64,000 nt of DNA from Heliocidaris erythrogramma (GCA_025617745.1 CM046863.1:56929829-56993828), one strand, 5' to 3'; shown: positions 46,619-57,640, counted from the stretch's first letter. Made by a program: numbers and translations. Notes: generated from the letters alone by a model not told the origin.

Positions 46619-46993
46619 GGCCAGCTAAATTTTTTTTCCCACGAACTTTTTGTCCCTGTCCTTCCTGGCGCATGCGCACCTGATCCTTTCCGATCTAAAT
46701 CAATTTCGCAATCATAGGGTTTATTCCGTAAGCGATATAATGACGACTGCTCCCAGCGTCTTGCTGTGGCGAGATGCGTTAGCCCTCGGACATTTAACCT
46801 GAGGTATGTGGGTTCGACTCTCAGTTTGGGCATTACAAAAATAACGTTTTGTATTTTTATTATTTCTAAAAGGAGGATGAAACTTTGAAACCCCATCCAA
46901 CTCCAACTAAAGCATTGTAGGGCTATTTCAAAGTTGCGCATGCGTCAAGGACGATAGGGACAAAAAGTTCGTGGGAAAAAAAAGTTCGCCACC
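46619..46993. mobile_element. MITE, 375 bp, with 60-bp terminal inverted repeats
   Basis: The left end has TTTTTTTTCCCACGAACTTT then TTGTCCCTGTCC and GCGCATGCGCA (46619-46678). The right end is its complement TGCGCATGCGTCAAGGACGA then TAGGGACAAAAAGTTCGTGG (46934-46993). Between them lies a tRNA-like segment (46765-46840). Target duplication not clear. A 131-codon ORF on the minus strand across the element is not supported. Confidence 0.88.
46765..46840 (+). ncRNA. tRNA-like segment (SINE head) inside MITE
   Basis: A B box GGGTTCGACTC (in GTGGGTTCGACTCTC) lies about 50 bp after an A-box-like TGGCGAGATGCG. A possible stem CCTCGG/CCTGAGG sits where the anticodon arm should be. The acceptor stem does not pair well, so this is not called a functional tRNA gene; a tRNA-derived SINE head captured by the MITE is the better reading. 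Confidence 0.45.
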
Positions 46994-47033
46994 CGGCGCA
47001 CCTTACCTCCATTTCTCTGTTTTCTGCACATAG

Positions 47034-47130
47034 GCTTGCCGTGTGTGGGAGTAAAGAGGGCGGCAGACTGGACTCTCATCTCAAGGGTCTTCGCACATCA
47101 CGCGGAGGACTCCAAGTGCGGGTTTGGCAT
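47034..47130 (+). CDS. Gene 2 penultimate exon
   Basis: Acceptor TTTTCTGCACATAG (ends 47033) has a good pyrimidine tract; donor GGCAT|GTAAGT is near consensus. Length 97 bp, entering in phase 2 and leaving in phase 0. The chosen frame is LAVCGSKEGGRLDSHLKGLR then TSRGGLQVRVWH. A second frame (LPCVGVKRAADWTLISRVFA...) is also open but leaves in a phase that gives an immediate stop (MDI*) in the next exon, so it is rejected. GC-rich relative to its surroundings. Confidence 0.55.
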
Positions 47131-50100
47131 GTAAGTCAATTCTTCCTTGTTATATACACTGTTAGAGTACACTTTCACTGTTTGTTTGTTTCATGTGTGT
47201 AGTAGCCACGATGGCGATACGTTTCTTTTGTTATGGCTTTCAGTCTTTTGCTGCTATTTCATTTTTTTTTCTCTTGGTCTATTTTTCGGTGGCAATGTTT
47301 TTTTTTTAATCTCTTTTTTTTTTACTCTTAAATTATCTATTTCACCACTTTTCAGTCTGTTTCTTCATAGATTTTTTGTTTCCATTTTCGACTAATTTTG
47401 CCTGCCTCTTTTGTTTTAATTTGTAGAATTCCATTGCATACATGTACACACCTGATGCACTTCACGAATTCAAAGCGAAATGTTGCTATAGAATATGTTT
47501 ATCTGACGCATATTTTTCATACTACTTGTTTTCTCAACCCATTTTCATATTAAATTTGTGTTTCACCTGACTCGATTTGCGTTATGCTCTTATTTTCGTC
47601 ATATCGAATGCGCTTGCGTTCGTTATCTTTATTTTTTTTGTGTGTTTTGGTGGGTTTTTTCTGTTGCTTTAATTTTCAAAATGATTATTGTAATTATTAA
47701 CCCTATGCATTTGACAAATTTTTGTTTTTCTGAACTCATTCTTTGATTCGCTGTTGTATGTTTGTGTTCGTTTCACTATTTCATGCACTCACTCTCTTAA
47801 CTTTCCTTTTCTCTCACCCGCGTAGCCAGAGTGGTATTTTGGGAGGGACGGCCGGATCGCGCAAGAGAAGCGTTCGCCCGGAGGGGGAGGGGGGGGGGGG
47901 GGGGGGGGGATGCGAAGCGGGAACGCTGCGGCGTTTGTTCTATTCGAGAATTACAATTATCGACTTTCCGATGCATAATTATTATTGCTGTTTTGATACC
48001 CCATTTGATTTAGCATGGATAAGTTTAATGCGTACTATTGGAACTCACTAGAAAGTTTTTCCACACTCGTACTTGTATACAAATAAATGAAAAAACTGAT
48101 TTGAAAAAAAACACGATTCTATCTTTTGAACATAGCGCATACGATAATTTTACTGTAACCGCTTACTTTACAATAACAATATTAAAGAAAAGGCATAATG
48201 GGAGGACTCATTCCTACCGGTTAAAGCTAGAAACATCTAGAATGTATTTAAGAGATACAAGCAATCTTACAGAAACTTATAAAGAAAAAAATGGTAAGGT
48301 ACATGTATAAAGCCAGTTGCGGTTTTCCCAATGTTATTACATTTCACATTTTCTTATTCGAAATAAAATATTTTTAAAGGGACATTGAAAAGGGCGGTTG
48401 TTTTTAATATTTGTAATATCACAAAAGGGAAGCCCTACATCTACATCATGTACATCTACATTTATCATTGCTGCTTGTCTGCTTTCCAAGAGATACCTTT
48501 CACTAGTGTTAGGAAAATGAATTTGGTTTCCTTTCCTTTTTCCCCCTCTTGTGTCTCTTTCTTTTCTCTTTCTTTTTTACGTATCTGTTTTCCCTTTTAT
48601 TTCGTCTTGCTTTCTTTTCTATTTCATGTTGTATGATCTGTTTCGCTACCATTTCCCCCAACATTTTGCACCTGGCTCATTCATGGGAATGGTCTGCATG
48701 CATACTTTTAATGACTTTGTTTACATGTACCTCTCTCCCTCTCTCTTTCCGGGATGTTTTTTATTCTTTATCTCTTTAAACTCTGCTTCCAAAGTTCCAA
48801 TCCCCGTCATTGGTTTCTGCTGTACATTAGATGTTTTATAATTGTATTTCGGTCCTCTGGTTTATCCTGTCTCCTATGATTGTCTCCTACCTCTTCTATT
48901 AATCCCTTATCTCTTGTGATGGTACCCTCGATTTATGTTAAGAACATCGTAAAGTTGATTATATCAGAGAAAAGTAATTTTCAAGCACTTATTAAAAAAA
49001 AGAAAACGATTATAATTTTAGTTCTGCTATAAAGCAGAAAAATCGACAATCTAGAATTGAAGAAATGTTGGTTCTTAAAGTAGAACGTTAATGATTTTAA
49101 ATATTGGCTTAATACTTATTATTGCATAGATGGCATAAATTAAACAAGGTTATCCAAATTCAACGCTTGGAAACATTTGAAGTAATGATTATTATCAATT
49201 ATAAAAACGTAAAATACAGCCCCCGATATAGCAGCTGAAGAGCTCCTCGAACGCTGCTGAGATATGTGACGACACACCATGGACCAGTCCTGTCTAAGCA
49301 GACGATGTCCCATAACATCTTACACATTTTTCAGAGCCTATTTTGTCATCTCCTCTTCACTTATTTCTCTTCCTTCACTAGCGTCAGTCTTAATGTTAGT
49401 CTGTTGCCTCACTCTTAACTTCGTGTATGGTATTATTTTGATGAAAAATGCAGCGTTAAAAAAATAAAGGAATCAGTCACTTGTAAACAAAATAAGACGC
49501 CATTGTATTTTCAGCTGCTTGCACCGGGGCATGTTCGGCGTTTCAAGAGGGAACGAATACCATCCTGCTATTATTCGGAGGGCTTTTCAATTTGAAAGTG
49601 GGGTTTATTTCATTGATCATTGACCCTTCTCCTGTGTATTTACAATCAAACGGTTTTAGCTATCAGAAATCAGTTTCACTTTCCCTTTGTAATGGTGTGA
49701 AATAAAGTCATGTTTAAATACACCAAACTCTTTATAATTTGATAAATAATTACATTGCAATTACGTTCATTCATTATAGGACGTCGTCTGCTAATAAGCA
49801 GGATCGATCCCGAGTGTGACGACATTAAAACATCCGCTATATTTCTGGCGAATCCTCGGATATTCCAGATGCTGAGAAGAGCTTTTATTTGTGTTGTTTT
49901 TATAATCATCAGATACGCAGTTGACATAAAACTTATACGATTGCCATCTGTAAGCTTCCCAGTTTCTAGTGATACATTAATTGCCATATTTGTGATTTTC
50001 TTTGAATATCTACTTTAAGTCCTTGCCGAATCTTTCTTTCTTTTTTTTTTTTGTCCGTTCTGTAAGGAAGTGGCGTAGCTTTAGGAGACATGGGGCCCTC

Positions 50101-50739
50101 TCCCCACCACCTCTTAGTGCGTGCCTTGTTAATTCAAATTTCATGCACCTGGCAGGATTTTTTTTTTTTTTTTTGGGGGGGGGGGGGGATTGGTAGGGTC
50201 ATTTTTTGTCTCCTTTGTTTTCAATTTTAATCCCATTGCCCACACACCAGACGTACTAAAAAAAACCCGAATATTGCTACATTATGTTATTCTGATTCGT
50301 ATTTCTTATCGACTTAATTTCTTATTCCATTTTTACATTTCATTTCTCTTTGTTGCCCCTGACTGGATTTCGTTATATTTTTATTTTTATCCTGTCGAAT
50401 ATGCTTGCTTTCGTTATCCTTATTATTTTTCTTTTTGTTTCGTTGCTTTGATTTTCAATATGATTATTGTCATTATTACCCCTATATGTATTTGACAAAG
50501 TTTATTTTTTCTCAACTCATTGTTTGACTCGTTGTTATGTGTTCGTTTCGCTGTAACATGTAATCACTCCCTTGACTTTCCTTTTCTCTTTTGTTTCGTC
50601 TCACTTTTTTATCGTTATGTTCTGTATTGCTGCTATACCGTGTTTTAAACTTATTTTCCAAAGCAGTAGCAGTAGAAGTAGTAGCAGTATAATAGTAGTA
50701 GTAGTAGTATAGTAGTAGTGTACCACTACTATACTACTA

Positions 50740-50774
<35 letters not shown>

Positions 50775-53313
50775 ATGCTACTGCTACTGCTTTGGAAAAT
50801 AAGTTTAAAATACGGTATAGCAGCAATACAGAACATAAAGATAAAAAAAAATACTATAGTATTTATTTCCTGTTTGCTTGAAAACAAAAACAAACAAACA
50901 TACGTGTGTGTACATCCAGTGCGCCCCCCAAAAAATGAAACTCTAAAACGAAAGTTTATTGTGACCAAACTATATGTGCTGTATGACCGTAATTTCTATT
51001 AAGTAGAAGTATTTGATTTCAAATGATAGCTTGATGGAATTCCTACGTGCTTCTTACCGAGATGCATTCTTTTAGAAATAACATGTAAAAGTCCACTTGT
51101 GAAAACGTTAGGATCACATGCAAGCATGACCCGAGGGAAACCCAATGACAAAATTGCTTTCATTTGCTTCTTGTCAAAATGAGGGTAGGGGTGATTCCCT
51201 TATCATAAGATAAAAGATGCCCGAATTTTTAGTAATGGTGGAGGTCAAAAAGGGGCTTATTTGTACTGAAATGCTACCTGCAATCATTATGGACATCAGT
51301 ATTTTGCATTGTTCAGAACTGCAACTTTAAAGAACACAGCAGAGAGCAAGGTGATATATTCATTTAAAAAAAAGTATGGGGCACCTTCCATTGTCATCAA
51401 ATATTAAAGTATGGTATAAAGGGCACATAAGGTAGGGACAAATAACAGATGTAAATTTTCCACCTCAGGATGGGAACCTCTTCCATTACACTTTTTTCAT
51501 TTGATGTACATTTATTGACTTTGGAAAATCCAGGGGTGTACGCCCCTGCCACCCACGGCAAATGGCATTGGCCCATGTCTTATGAAAATTCCGATGAAAT
51601 GCATATCATCACACAATATGAATCTTGTTTATCATATCTTTTCAATCTTAATTTTCCCCTACGCATGTTACGACAAGTTTGCACGTGATATTGCCATTGT
51701 TACGGATTTACCCAAATTTTGCACAAATGAATTTTTACATGCCATTTTCAAAGCAATGTTACTCTGTGAAAAATGGATACATGTAGATTAATGCCATCCA
51801 GGTATCATTTGAAAGCATACATTACTTTCTACTTCATGACGAACAAAGAATTATATTCATACAGCTCATAGTTTGTTCACATAAGCCTTTTGTTTTAGGG
51901 TTTCTTTTTGTTTTCTTTTTGTTATGGGACTCACTATGTAATGATTACAACTTTCAAAAATCCATAACTTTTATATTGCTATTCTTTTGGGACCCATTGT
52001 ACATACATGTATGAACGAAAGGCTGGATAAAGATGCGAATTTACTAGGCCACTGCTTAGGGGGAAGGTGTGGGAAGGGGTCTTATCGTCTTCTTTTCTTG
52101 TCATTTTCACTCTTCCCTTTCTTTTTTTTTTTTTTCTCTCTTTTTCTGTTTTTTCTTCTCCCTTTCTTTGGCGTGCGATTGTGGGGGGGGGGGGGGCACG
52201 TACTCCCCTTGCCCTCATATAGCTACACCACTGGTGGGGGACATGGGGCACGCTCCCCGATGACGCGGTTACAAAAAAAAAAAGAGTCCAATATAAATAA
52301 CAATTTTAAAAAACACAGAAGGACCCCTAGCCAAGCCAACCTCCCCTATTGGATGGTCTTGTTAATTCACATTTAATTCACCTGGTAAGGTCGCTGGTAC
52401 CAGTGGCGTAACCGCAAAAGTCAAGGTTTTTTTTTTCCGCCAGCCTTCCAAAAATCGCTCAGTGGGTGGGGGGGGGGGGGGGGGGGGGGGGTTCATATTT
52501 CTTTGGGGTCTAGTTCTCCATAATTCTCTGACAAGCAAAAAAAAAGGGTGTTATCAGTGCCGACGATTCGGGTTTTTTTGTCAGCCCTTCAAAAGTCGCT
52601 GAAATAACGTTGACGATAACGTTTTTGTTTTGTTTTGTTTCTTTGTTGTTCTTTTTTGGGGGCAGTCTGCCCTCTTGTCTCTCCCCCCCCCCCCCCCCCC
52701 TCCCCCCTTTGGGTAGGTACGCTAGTGGGTGACATCCCCTCATAACGCGATTGTCCTTTCAATGCTTGGACCCACGTCACGCCCCTGTATAGTAAGGCCC
52801 CATATTTCCCTGTCATCATGGATATAAGGTAGTATAATCATCCTGTAATATACGTTTACATAAATAAAACGTACATTTGTCTTTTTCGCTGTCACAACAA
52901 TAAAGGAAGGTTCAAAGGTCGTCTAACTCGTTGATGAAGGGAAGATGTCTGAGATTATGTTTTGTTTTTAACTTTTCAGAATAATACTGGTATGGTTTAT
53001 ATGTAATTCGGTCGTTGGTTAAATATAATGAATATCGTGATAAAACGGGGGGAAAAATAGCCCAGTACAATGCTTCCTTATTCATAAATAGTCATTAGAC
53101 CCGGGGCCAGGTTGTTTGAATTATGTCGGATGCATCTAGGGAGGGACTTTTCATAATTCGTATGCATGGTTACCATGAGTTAAGATGTCTACTTTGTCAT
53201 TTAATAGGAACAGCCAATGGAGATCTAAATGTCTGTTTCATTGTAAAAGCATCCGTCTTCTTTTGCAGGATGATGGATATATGAAGAACTACAACATTTC
53301 TCACGTTCATTGA
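47034..53313 (+). CDS. Gene 2: C-terminal two exons of an unidentified protein
   Basis: Exons 47034-47130 and 53269-53313 join in phase 0. The predicted tail is LAVCGSKEGGRLDSHLKGLR, then TSRGGLQVRVWH, then DDGYMKNYNISHVH and a stop. Upstream exons lie left of 47 kb or outside the window; I could not identify one with a matching phase 2 end. No domain is recognised. NIS is a possible N-glycosylation site (NYNIS), which would matter only if the protein is extracellular. The intron between them is 6.1 kb and full of repeats, so an additional small exon cannot be excluded. Both exons lie between the arms of the inverted duplication. Confidence 0.55.
47560..47815 (+). repeat. T-rich direct duplicate, copy 1
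   Basis: Diverged copy of 50360-50590: shared TTTCGTTAT/GCGTTATGC, CGAATGCGCTTGCGTTCGTT / CGAATATGCTTGCTTTCGTT, TGATTATTGTAATTATTA, TTTGACAAA and TTGACTTTCCTTTTCTC. Confidence 0.8.
47887..47909. repeat. Poly-G run with GCGTAGCCAG head
   Basis: CGCGTAGCCAGAGTGG at 47819, then a G-rich stretch to 47909; member of the TGGCGTAGC/poly-G group. Confidence 0.75.
50069..50190. repeat. AGTGGCGTAGC head with T- and G-runs
   Basis: AGTGGCGTAGCTTTAGGAGACATGGGG..., then CTTGTTAATTCAAATTTCATGCACCTGG, then T and G runs (to 50189). A related order appears at 52225-52395 (GACATGGGGCACGCTCC, CTTGTTAATTCACATTTAATTCACCTGG), so these are two copies of one element. Confidence 0.72.
50360..50590 (+). repeat. T-rich direct duplicate, copy 2
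   Basis: See 47560-47815. The copy ends just before the palindrome at 50604. Confidence 0.8.
50604..50851. repeat. Near-perfect 248-bp palindrome with 3-nt loop
   Basis: Arms 50604-50720 and 50724-50851; centre AGTAGTG-TAC-CACTACT. Outer arms pair TATGTTCTGTATTGCTGCTA with TAGCAGCAATACAGAACATA, and CTTATTTTCCAAAGCAGTAG with CTACTGCTTTGGAAAATAAG. The inner arm is (GTA)n / (TAC)n with a length difference. The core can be extruded as a cruciform or transcribed into a hairpin. Confidence 0.95.
52180..52500. repeat. Poly-G elements with CTACACCACTGG / CAGTGGCGTAACC ends
   Basis: G run at 52183-52196; TAGCTACACCACTGG at 52220-52234; CAGTGGCGTAACC at 52401-52413; G run at 52468-52491. CAGCCTTCCAAAAATCGCT (52441) and CAGCCCTTCAAAAGTCGCT (52583) are internal near-duplicates. 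Confidence 0.72.
52683..52715. repeat. Poly-C run
   Basis: C run followed by CCTTTGGGTAGGTACGCTAG. Confidence 0.9.
53269..53313 (+). CDS. Gene 2 terminal exon with stop
   Basis: The acceptor TCTTCTTTTGCAG is strong. The frame gives DDGYMKNYNISHVH then TGA at 53311-53313, in phase 0 with the preceding exon. The short C-terminal tail is hydrophilic and has no targeting motif that I recognise. No AATAAA polyadenylation signal was found in the first few hundred bases after the stop. Confidence 0.55.
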   Translation, partial: DDGYMKNYNISHVH

Positions 53314-53468
53314 GCCACATTGATAACTACGCACTACTCTGGAAGCTGACATGATGGTACATTGCCAACAAACCATACTTGAGTTACATAACGGTGAATG
53401 TTAACTGCAAAGATAAGTAAAGTTGCGACTATTTTACCCACATGTTTGAATAATGATGTACTAAACAG

Positions 53469-53520
53469 CAGTGGCGTATCTACGGGGAGGAGAGAGGCAG
53501 TGGCGTATCTAGGGGGGGCA
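53469..53520. repeat. Tandem pair of CAGTGGCGTATCTA motifs
   Basis: CAGTGGCGTATCTACGGGGA at 53469 and CAGTGGCGTATCTAGGGGGG at 53498. Probable ends of the same dispersed element, one inserted into or beside another. Confidence 0.8.
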
Positions 53521-54123
53521 GGGGCACTTGGAAAAAAACACGCAAAACGCAACAGAGAGAAAGAAAAAACAAGAGGGAAAATGAAGAAAAACAGCAATCC
53601 TTAAGGAATATCCCCCCCCCCCCCAATCGGTAGGGTAAATGCATGAGATATACAGCTTTTGAAAGTTTAAAATGCGAAAAATTTCTAATTTTCTAAGTAT
53701 TGTCTTTCAGGATCTCGTAATTTCGCGCCCTCAGTATATAGTTCTTAAATAGCTTTTTTAAAGGGTTCGAATATTTCAAAAATAAAGATGTAATTGTCGT
53801 TGCTTTGCTCGCTATCATGTAAGTTTCATCTGCGTTTTGCTAAGTATTGCGCCCCCATTATAGGATAAAATGCATAAAACAGCATTTGCAGAGGTTCAAC
53901 ATTTAAAAGAAATCTCAACTTTCAGTCGAATTGCTAAATTCCTAGACTATTTCTCAAGGGTTTTTTGTTAATTTTGCTGCCAATTTTAGAAGGGAGTGAA
54001 TAGAAAAACCGTTCACCAATGTACAGAATTCGAACTTCTCTCCCGCATAGTTGCAGTGGTCACTTGCAAAATACCTTGGGTAAAATACTCAAGAAAAATG
54101 TACTTTTAAAGGTTAAAAATGCC

Positions 54124-54154
<31 letters not shown>

Positions 54155-54394
54155 GGGGGGGGGGGGGACTTCTTTATTTGCCCCTACACACAAAATAAAG
54201 AAAAGAGGCAGAATTACAAGAAAATGTATGTCTTTGTGGGTTATTTGCGCCGCAGACGTCAAGGACAAAATGCGGTAGGAATGGTATGTCATAGGGTTTT
54301 AAATGCGAAAATATGTTCAGGATCTAGCATTTTCGCGGCCCAGGTTATAGCGCATAATGTCGTTTTTAAAGTGTTAACTATTAATTGACTCTAG
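53521..54394. other. T/G and C homopolymers, no gene
   Basis: C run at 53611-53624, T then G runs at 54128-54167. Two partial copies of a TTTAAAGGGTTCG / ATGCGAAAA..TTTTCGCG sequence (53690-53780, 54295-54375). Confidence 0.5.
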
Positions 54395-54825
54395 TCCCCC
54401 CCCCCCCCCCCCCCCAGCATAAGGCAGGAGCTAGTTAATGCCCCAACCCCGCATAAGGCAGGAGGTAGCTAAAGCCCCCCCCCCCCCCCCCCCCAGCATA
54501 AAGCAGGAGCTAGTTAATTCCCCAACATAAGGCAGGAGCTAGTTAAAGCCCCCCCCCCCCCCCCACCCCGGCATAAGGCAGGGCTAGTTAAAGCCCCCTC
54601 CCCCAGCATAAGGCAGGAGCTAGTTAAAGCCCCCCTCCCCCAGCATAAGGCAGGAGCTAGTTAAAGTCCCCACCCCCCCCCCCCCTTCCAGCATAAGGCA
54701 GGAGCTAGTTAAAGCACCCCCCCCCCCCCCACCCCCAGTATAAGGCAGGGGCTAGTTAAAGCCCCCCTCCCCCAGCATAAGGCAGGAGCTAGTTAAAGCC
54801 TCCCTCCCCCACCCATGGAATATAA
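54395..54825. repeat. GCATAAGGCAGGAGCTAGTT minisatellite with variable poly-C
   Basis: About ten copies of a 26-bp core AGCATAAGGCAGGAGCTAGT-TAAAGC separated by C tracts of about 5 to 20 bases. The core barely changes (GGGGCTAG, GGAGGTAG variants) while C tracts vary widely in length. The complementary strand has many G runs and could form G-quadruplexes. Confidence 0.95.
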
Positions 54826-55094
54826 GTGCATAAAAAAGAAATCTTTCAAAGTAGAACATTCGAAATAATTCATGTGCAATTGCCTTGCTAAATTCCTCAA
54901 TATATTTCTTCAGGGTTTCCATTCATTTTGCGCCACCACAATAAAGATTGTTAAATTATCCACAAAAACAAAATACATTGCTAGGTCACTCTATTCCCTT
55001 AGATTTTTTTTCTAAGTGTATAATCCATAAGAATGTTTATTTTTGTCGGGTAAAAAACGAAATTTAATACAAAAATTGAAATTTATTCCCACAC
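54826..55094. other. No feature recognised
   Basis: AT-rich spacer. Confidence 0.45.
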
Positions 55095-55150
55095 GTAGTA
55101 GTAGTAGTAGTAGTGGTAGTAGTAGTAGTAGAAATGGTAGTAGTAGTAGC
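55095..55150. repeat. (GTA)n microsatellite at inner edge of right arm
   Basis: GTA repeats at the point where the left arm runs into the 500-N gap; probably the sequence missing from the gap's left edge. Confidence 0.85.
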
Positions 55151-56321
55151 ATTTTTGAGGGTTAGGGTTTCGGGTGTTCAAACAACCCCCCCCCCCCCCC
55201 CTTTAAACAAATCATGGGTACGCCAGTGGTGGTAGTATAGGTCGTAGTAGCAGTTATTGTTGTCATGGTATAATATTTCATAATTGTGTGGGGACTTGCT
55301 CTTTTAGTGCAATATTTCAAATATTTTGTGTCACTTTGGTTGGACTTTATAAGGTTTGATACTGTTCGAAATGTATGTAAGTCAAGCGTGCTTTATATTG
55401 GTTGTGTACATAGAGATGATTTGTAATCATTGCCACAACCTCTACAAATATGCTATTCATCATCAGTACTCAACAACAATACTTGTTTCCATAATGAACT
55501 TCATCAGATGAATGGGTGCTATATCTATGGATATGTATATTGCAGCTGCATTTATATGTATAAAAGTTTGTTCCATAATCATCATCGTCATCATAACTGT
55601 GTATAGAATTGCGACTAGAATACCATTATTTAAATAACTGTAAATAAGCTCGTATTATTTTCAATGAGAAAAAAAAAATACAGAGAGAGTTCATGGAAAA
55701 GATACAACAGTGTTGTGTACAACTCCTAGTAATATGTGATATAATTCAGTTTATAACTGTTTAAGCTTTGAACTCTTTGTTTATCACGTATACTTGTCGA
55801 TTGGATTTGTGTAGAGACTGTGTCTGATGGTATAATGGTACAGTAAGGGTTAATTCAATTCTGATAACATATGTTGATGTAGTAGAATTGTAAACTTTAA
55901 TAAACGTTAATAATGACGTCATTACGTTCTTAATGTTTATATGAGATTATGCTCCTAATAATGGATTAGTTGTGCACCAAGGAGTAGAATATACTAATCA
56001 AGATATATGATGTAAATCATCAATAGTGAACTGTAAAATGACAGGTTTAGTGACCCAAGCAATTTATATGACAAATGTCTCTCCAAGTGTTACGATCTTG
56101 AGCCATCCATTTCATATCTCCGTATATCCTACTGCTCCAACTGTAAATAAACGTAAAGAAATATTTATGTAGGCCTACATGGATATGATGGATGCATATA
56201 TTCATTTTGATATGACACTCTTATGTTTTATACTAAAAACAACGTCATCATAATTTGTACAATATTATACGCGATGGAGTACTCAGCTCATTGTATATTT
56301 GGTCAGGATTGCAATTGTAAA

Positions 56322-57640
56322 CTAGAAAGGCCGTCAAAGGCGGCAGACCCACGCCTTAACCCAATAGGTTTTGTTTTGTTGCGATTATTTTTGTAAGCAG
56401 TAGCCATTCAAAGGGATAACAAGAGGCACATCTCCCCCCCCCCCCCCCCAAAAAAAAAAAAAAAAAAATTTGCCATAATCCAGGTCATAGCTTTGTGTGT
56501 CCCCACCCTTGAAAAAATTCTTCTGAAAAAGATATTTTATTATTGAAACATCCCTCCCCTAAAAGTAATTGATTAGACATGTCAGAGAGCGTGGCGTGAT
56601 GAGAAAAAAAATGTTAGCAATTTGTATTCAGTGTTCAGTGACATGTCAGTGTGTGTAAATGTATTCATGTTCTATCTTTACATTGCAATTCGGGTTGTTG
56701 TTTTGTTTTCATCGGGCTTGGATAAAATAAATATGACGACAAAAGAAGTTGGATCTCGACTTCAAAATGACGTGCATGCGAGGAACAGAGCTTATTCACT
56801 CATTACTACAGTCAACCCCAGGGCACTTCGCGACAGTGCTGTGTATATACGTACACAGCGATCAACCACTCACTCAGATCAACACACGCGAGTGCGATAG
56901 ACACTCACGTCGAAGAAACTCACCAGATTTTCACCGAAAACAATTAAAATCACGTACTACACGTCCACCAGGATAAAATAAATCACAAAAACTTCCAAAA
57001 CAAAGTGGAAAGAACCGGGGAAAATAAACAGAAATGCACAGAAGATAAAAAATAGAGGAGAAATTAGACGTGCTAGGCTATACGAATACCGTATACCTAG
57101 CCGCTTTCGATTTCGCAACGAGAGTACAGTTCGAGTGCAAAAAATCCCTTGTTGCTGGGATACGTTGCTTTGAATATTCATTGCAGGCTCGTACGGATTT
57201 GAAGTGAAATGGCAAATAATGGGTCTAAAAGTCTTCTAAAATTCATAAACCTGAAATAGACTTTTGGTGAGAAGAAGTAATGAATGTTTTGATTGGCCCA
57301 AATATTTCTGCATCTGCAGGCGAAGTTTGGGGTCATCAATCTTTCTAGTTTCTTTCCTGTCACTCTCTGAACTGAAGTTCCTATACTTTACTACAGGGTC
57401 AAAAGTTCAAGGTCACACAGAATGTGCAGGGTCAACCAATCATCACCAAAATCTAATCGATTCTTTCCTGTCACTTTCTGAACATTCCCTGAAAATTTGG
57501 TGCAAATCCGTTCACCCGTTCTCTTGTTATCTTGTACACAAACAAACAAACAAACAAACAAACAAACAAACAAAAAAAAAACAAACAAACAAACATACGG
57601 AGCCCTTACATAACCCTGCCGATTTCATCGGCGTGGGTAA
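56322..57640 (-). mobile_element. Helitron-like non-autonomous insertion, 1319 bp
   Basis: Boundaries come from the left arm, which has the uninterrupted GTAAATAAGC: the insert sits between A and T with no duplication. On the minus strand it starts TTACCCACGCCGATGAAATC and ends GCCGCCTTTGACGGCCTTTC-TAG, i.e. a GCCG..CGGC stem-loop about 7 bp before CTAG, as in Helitron 3' ends. The start lacks the usual TC. Inside are a poly-C/poly-A run (56433-56467), an (ACAA)n tract (57536-57594) and a TTGGTGCAAATCCGTTCACC block. No Rep/helicase. Confidence 0.75.
57536..57594. repeat. (CAAA)n microsatellite
   Basis: ACAA/CAAA repeats with an A9 interruption, inside the Helitron-like insertion. Confidence 0.95.

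Larger units (their letters stand above)
47131..53268 (+). other. Intron of gene 2
   Basis: Starts GTAAGT, ends TCTTCTTTTGCAG. Holds the T-rich duplicated block (47560-47815, 50360-50590), several AGTGGCGTA/poly-G motifs, and a perfect-core palindrome at 50604-50851. Many T-rich ORFs in it are unsupported. Confidence 0.5.

Noticed and set aside
46765-46840. Functional tRNA gene
   Set aside because: B box is good, but the acceptor stem does not pair and the segment is enclosed by MITE ends.
51979-52376. Opposing ORFs of 90 and 129 codons
   Set aside because: They cross T-, A- and G-homopolymers in a repeat-derived segment on both strands.
54395-54825. CRISPR-like array (26-bp repeat with spacers)
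   Set aside because: Spacers are only C tracts, not unique sequences.
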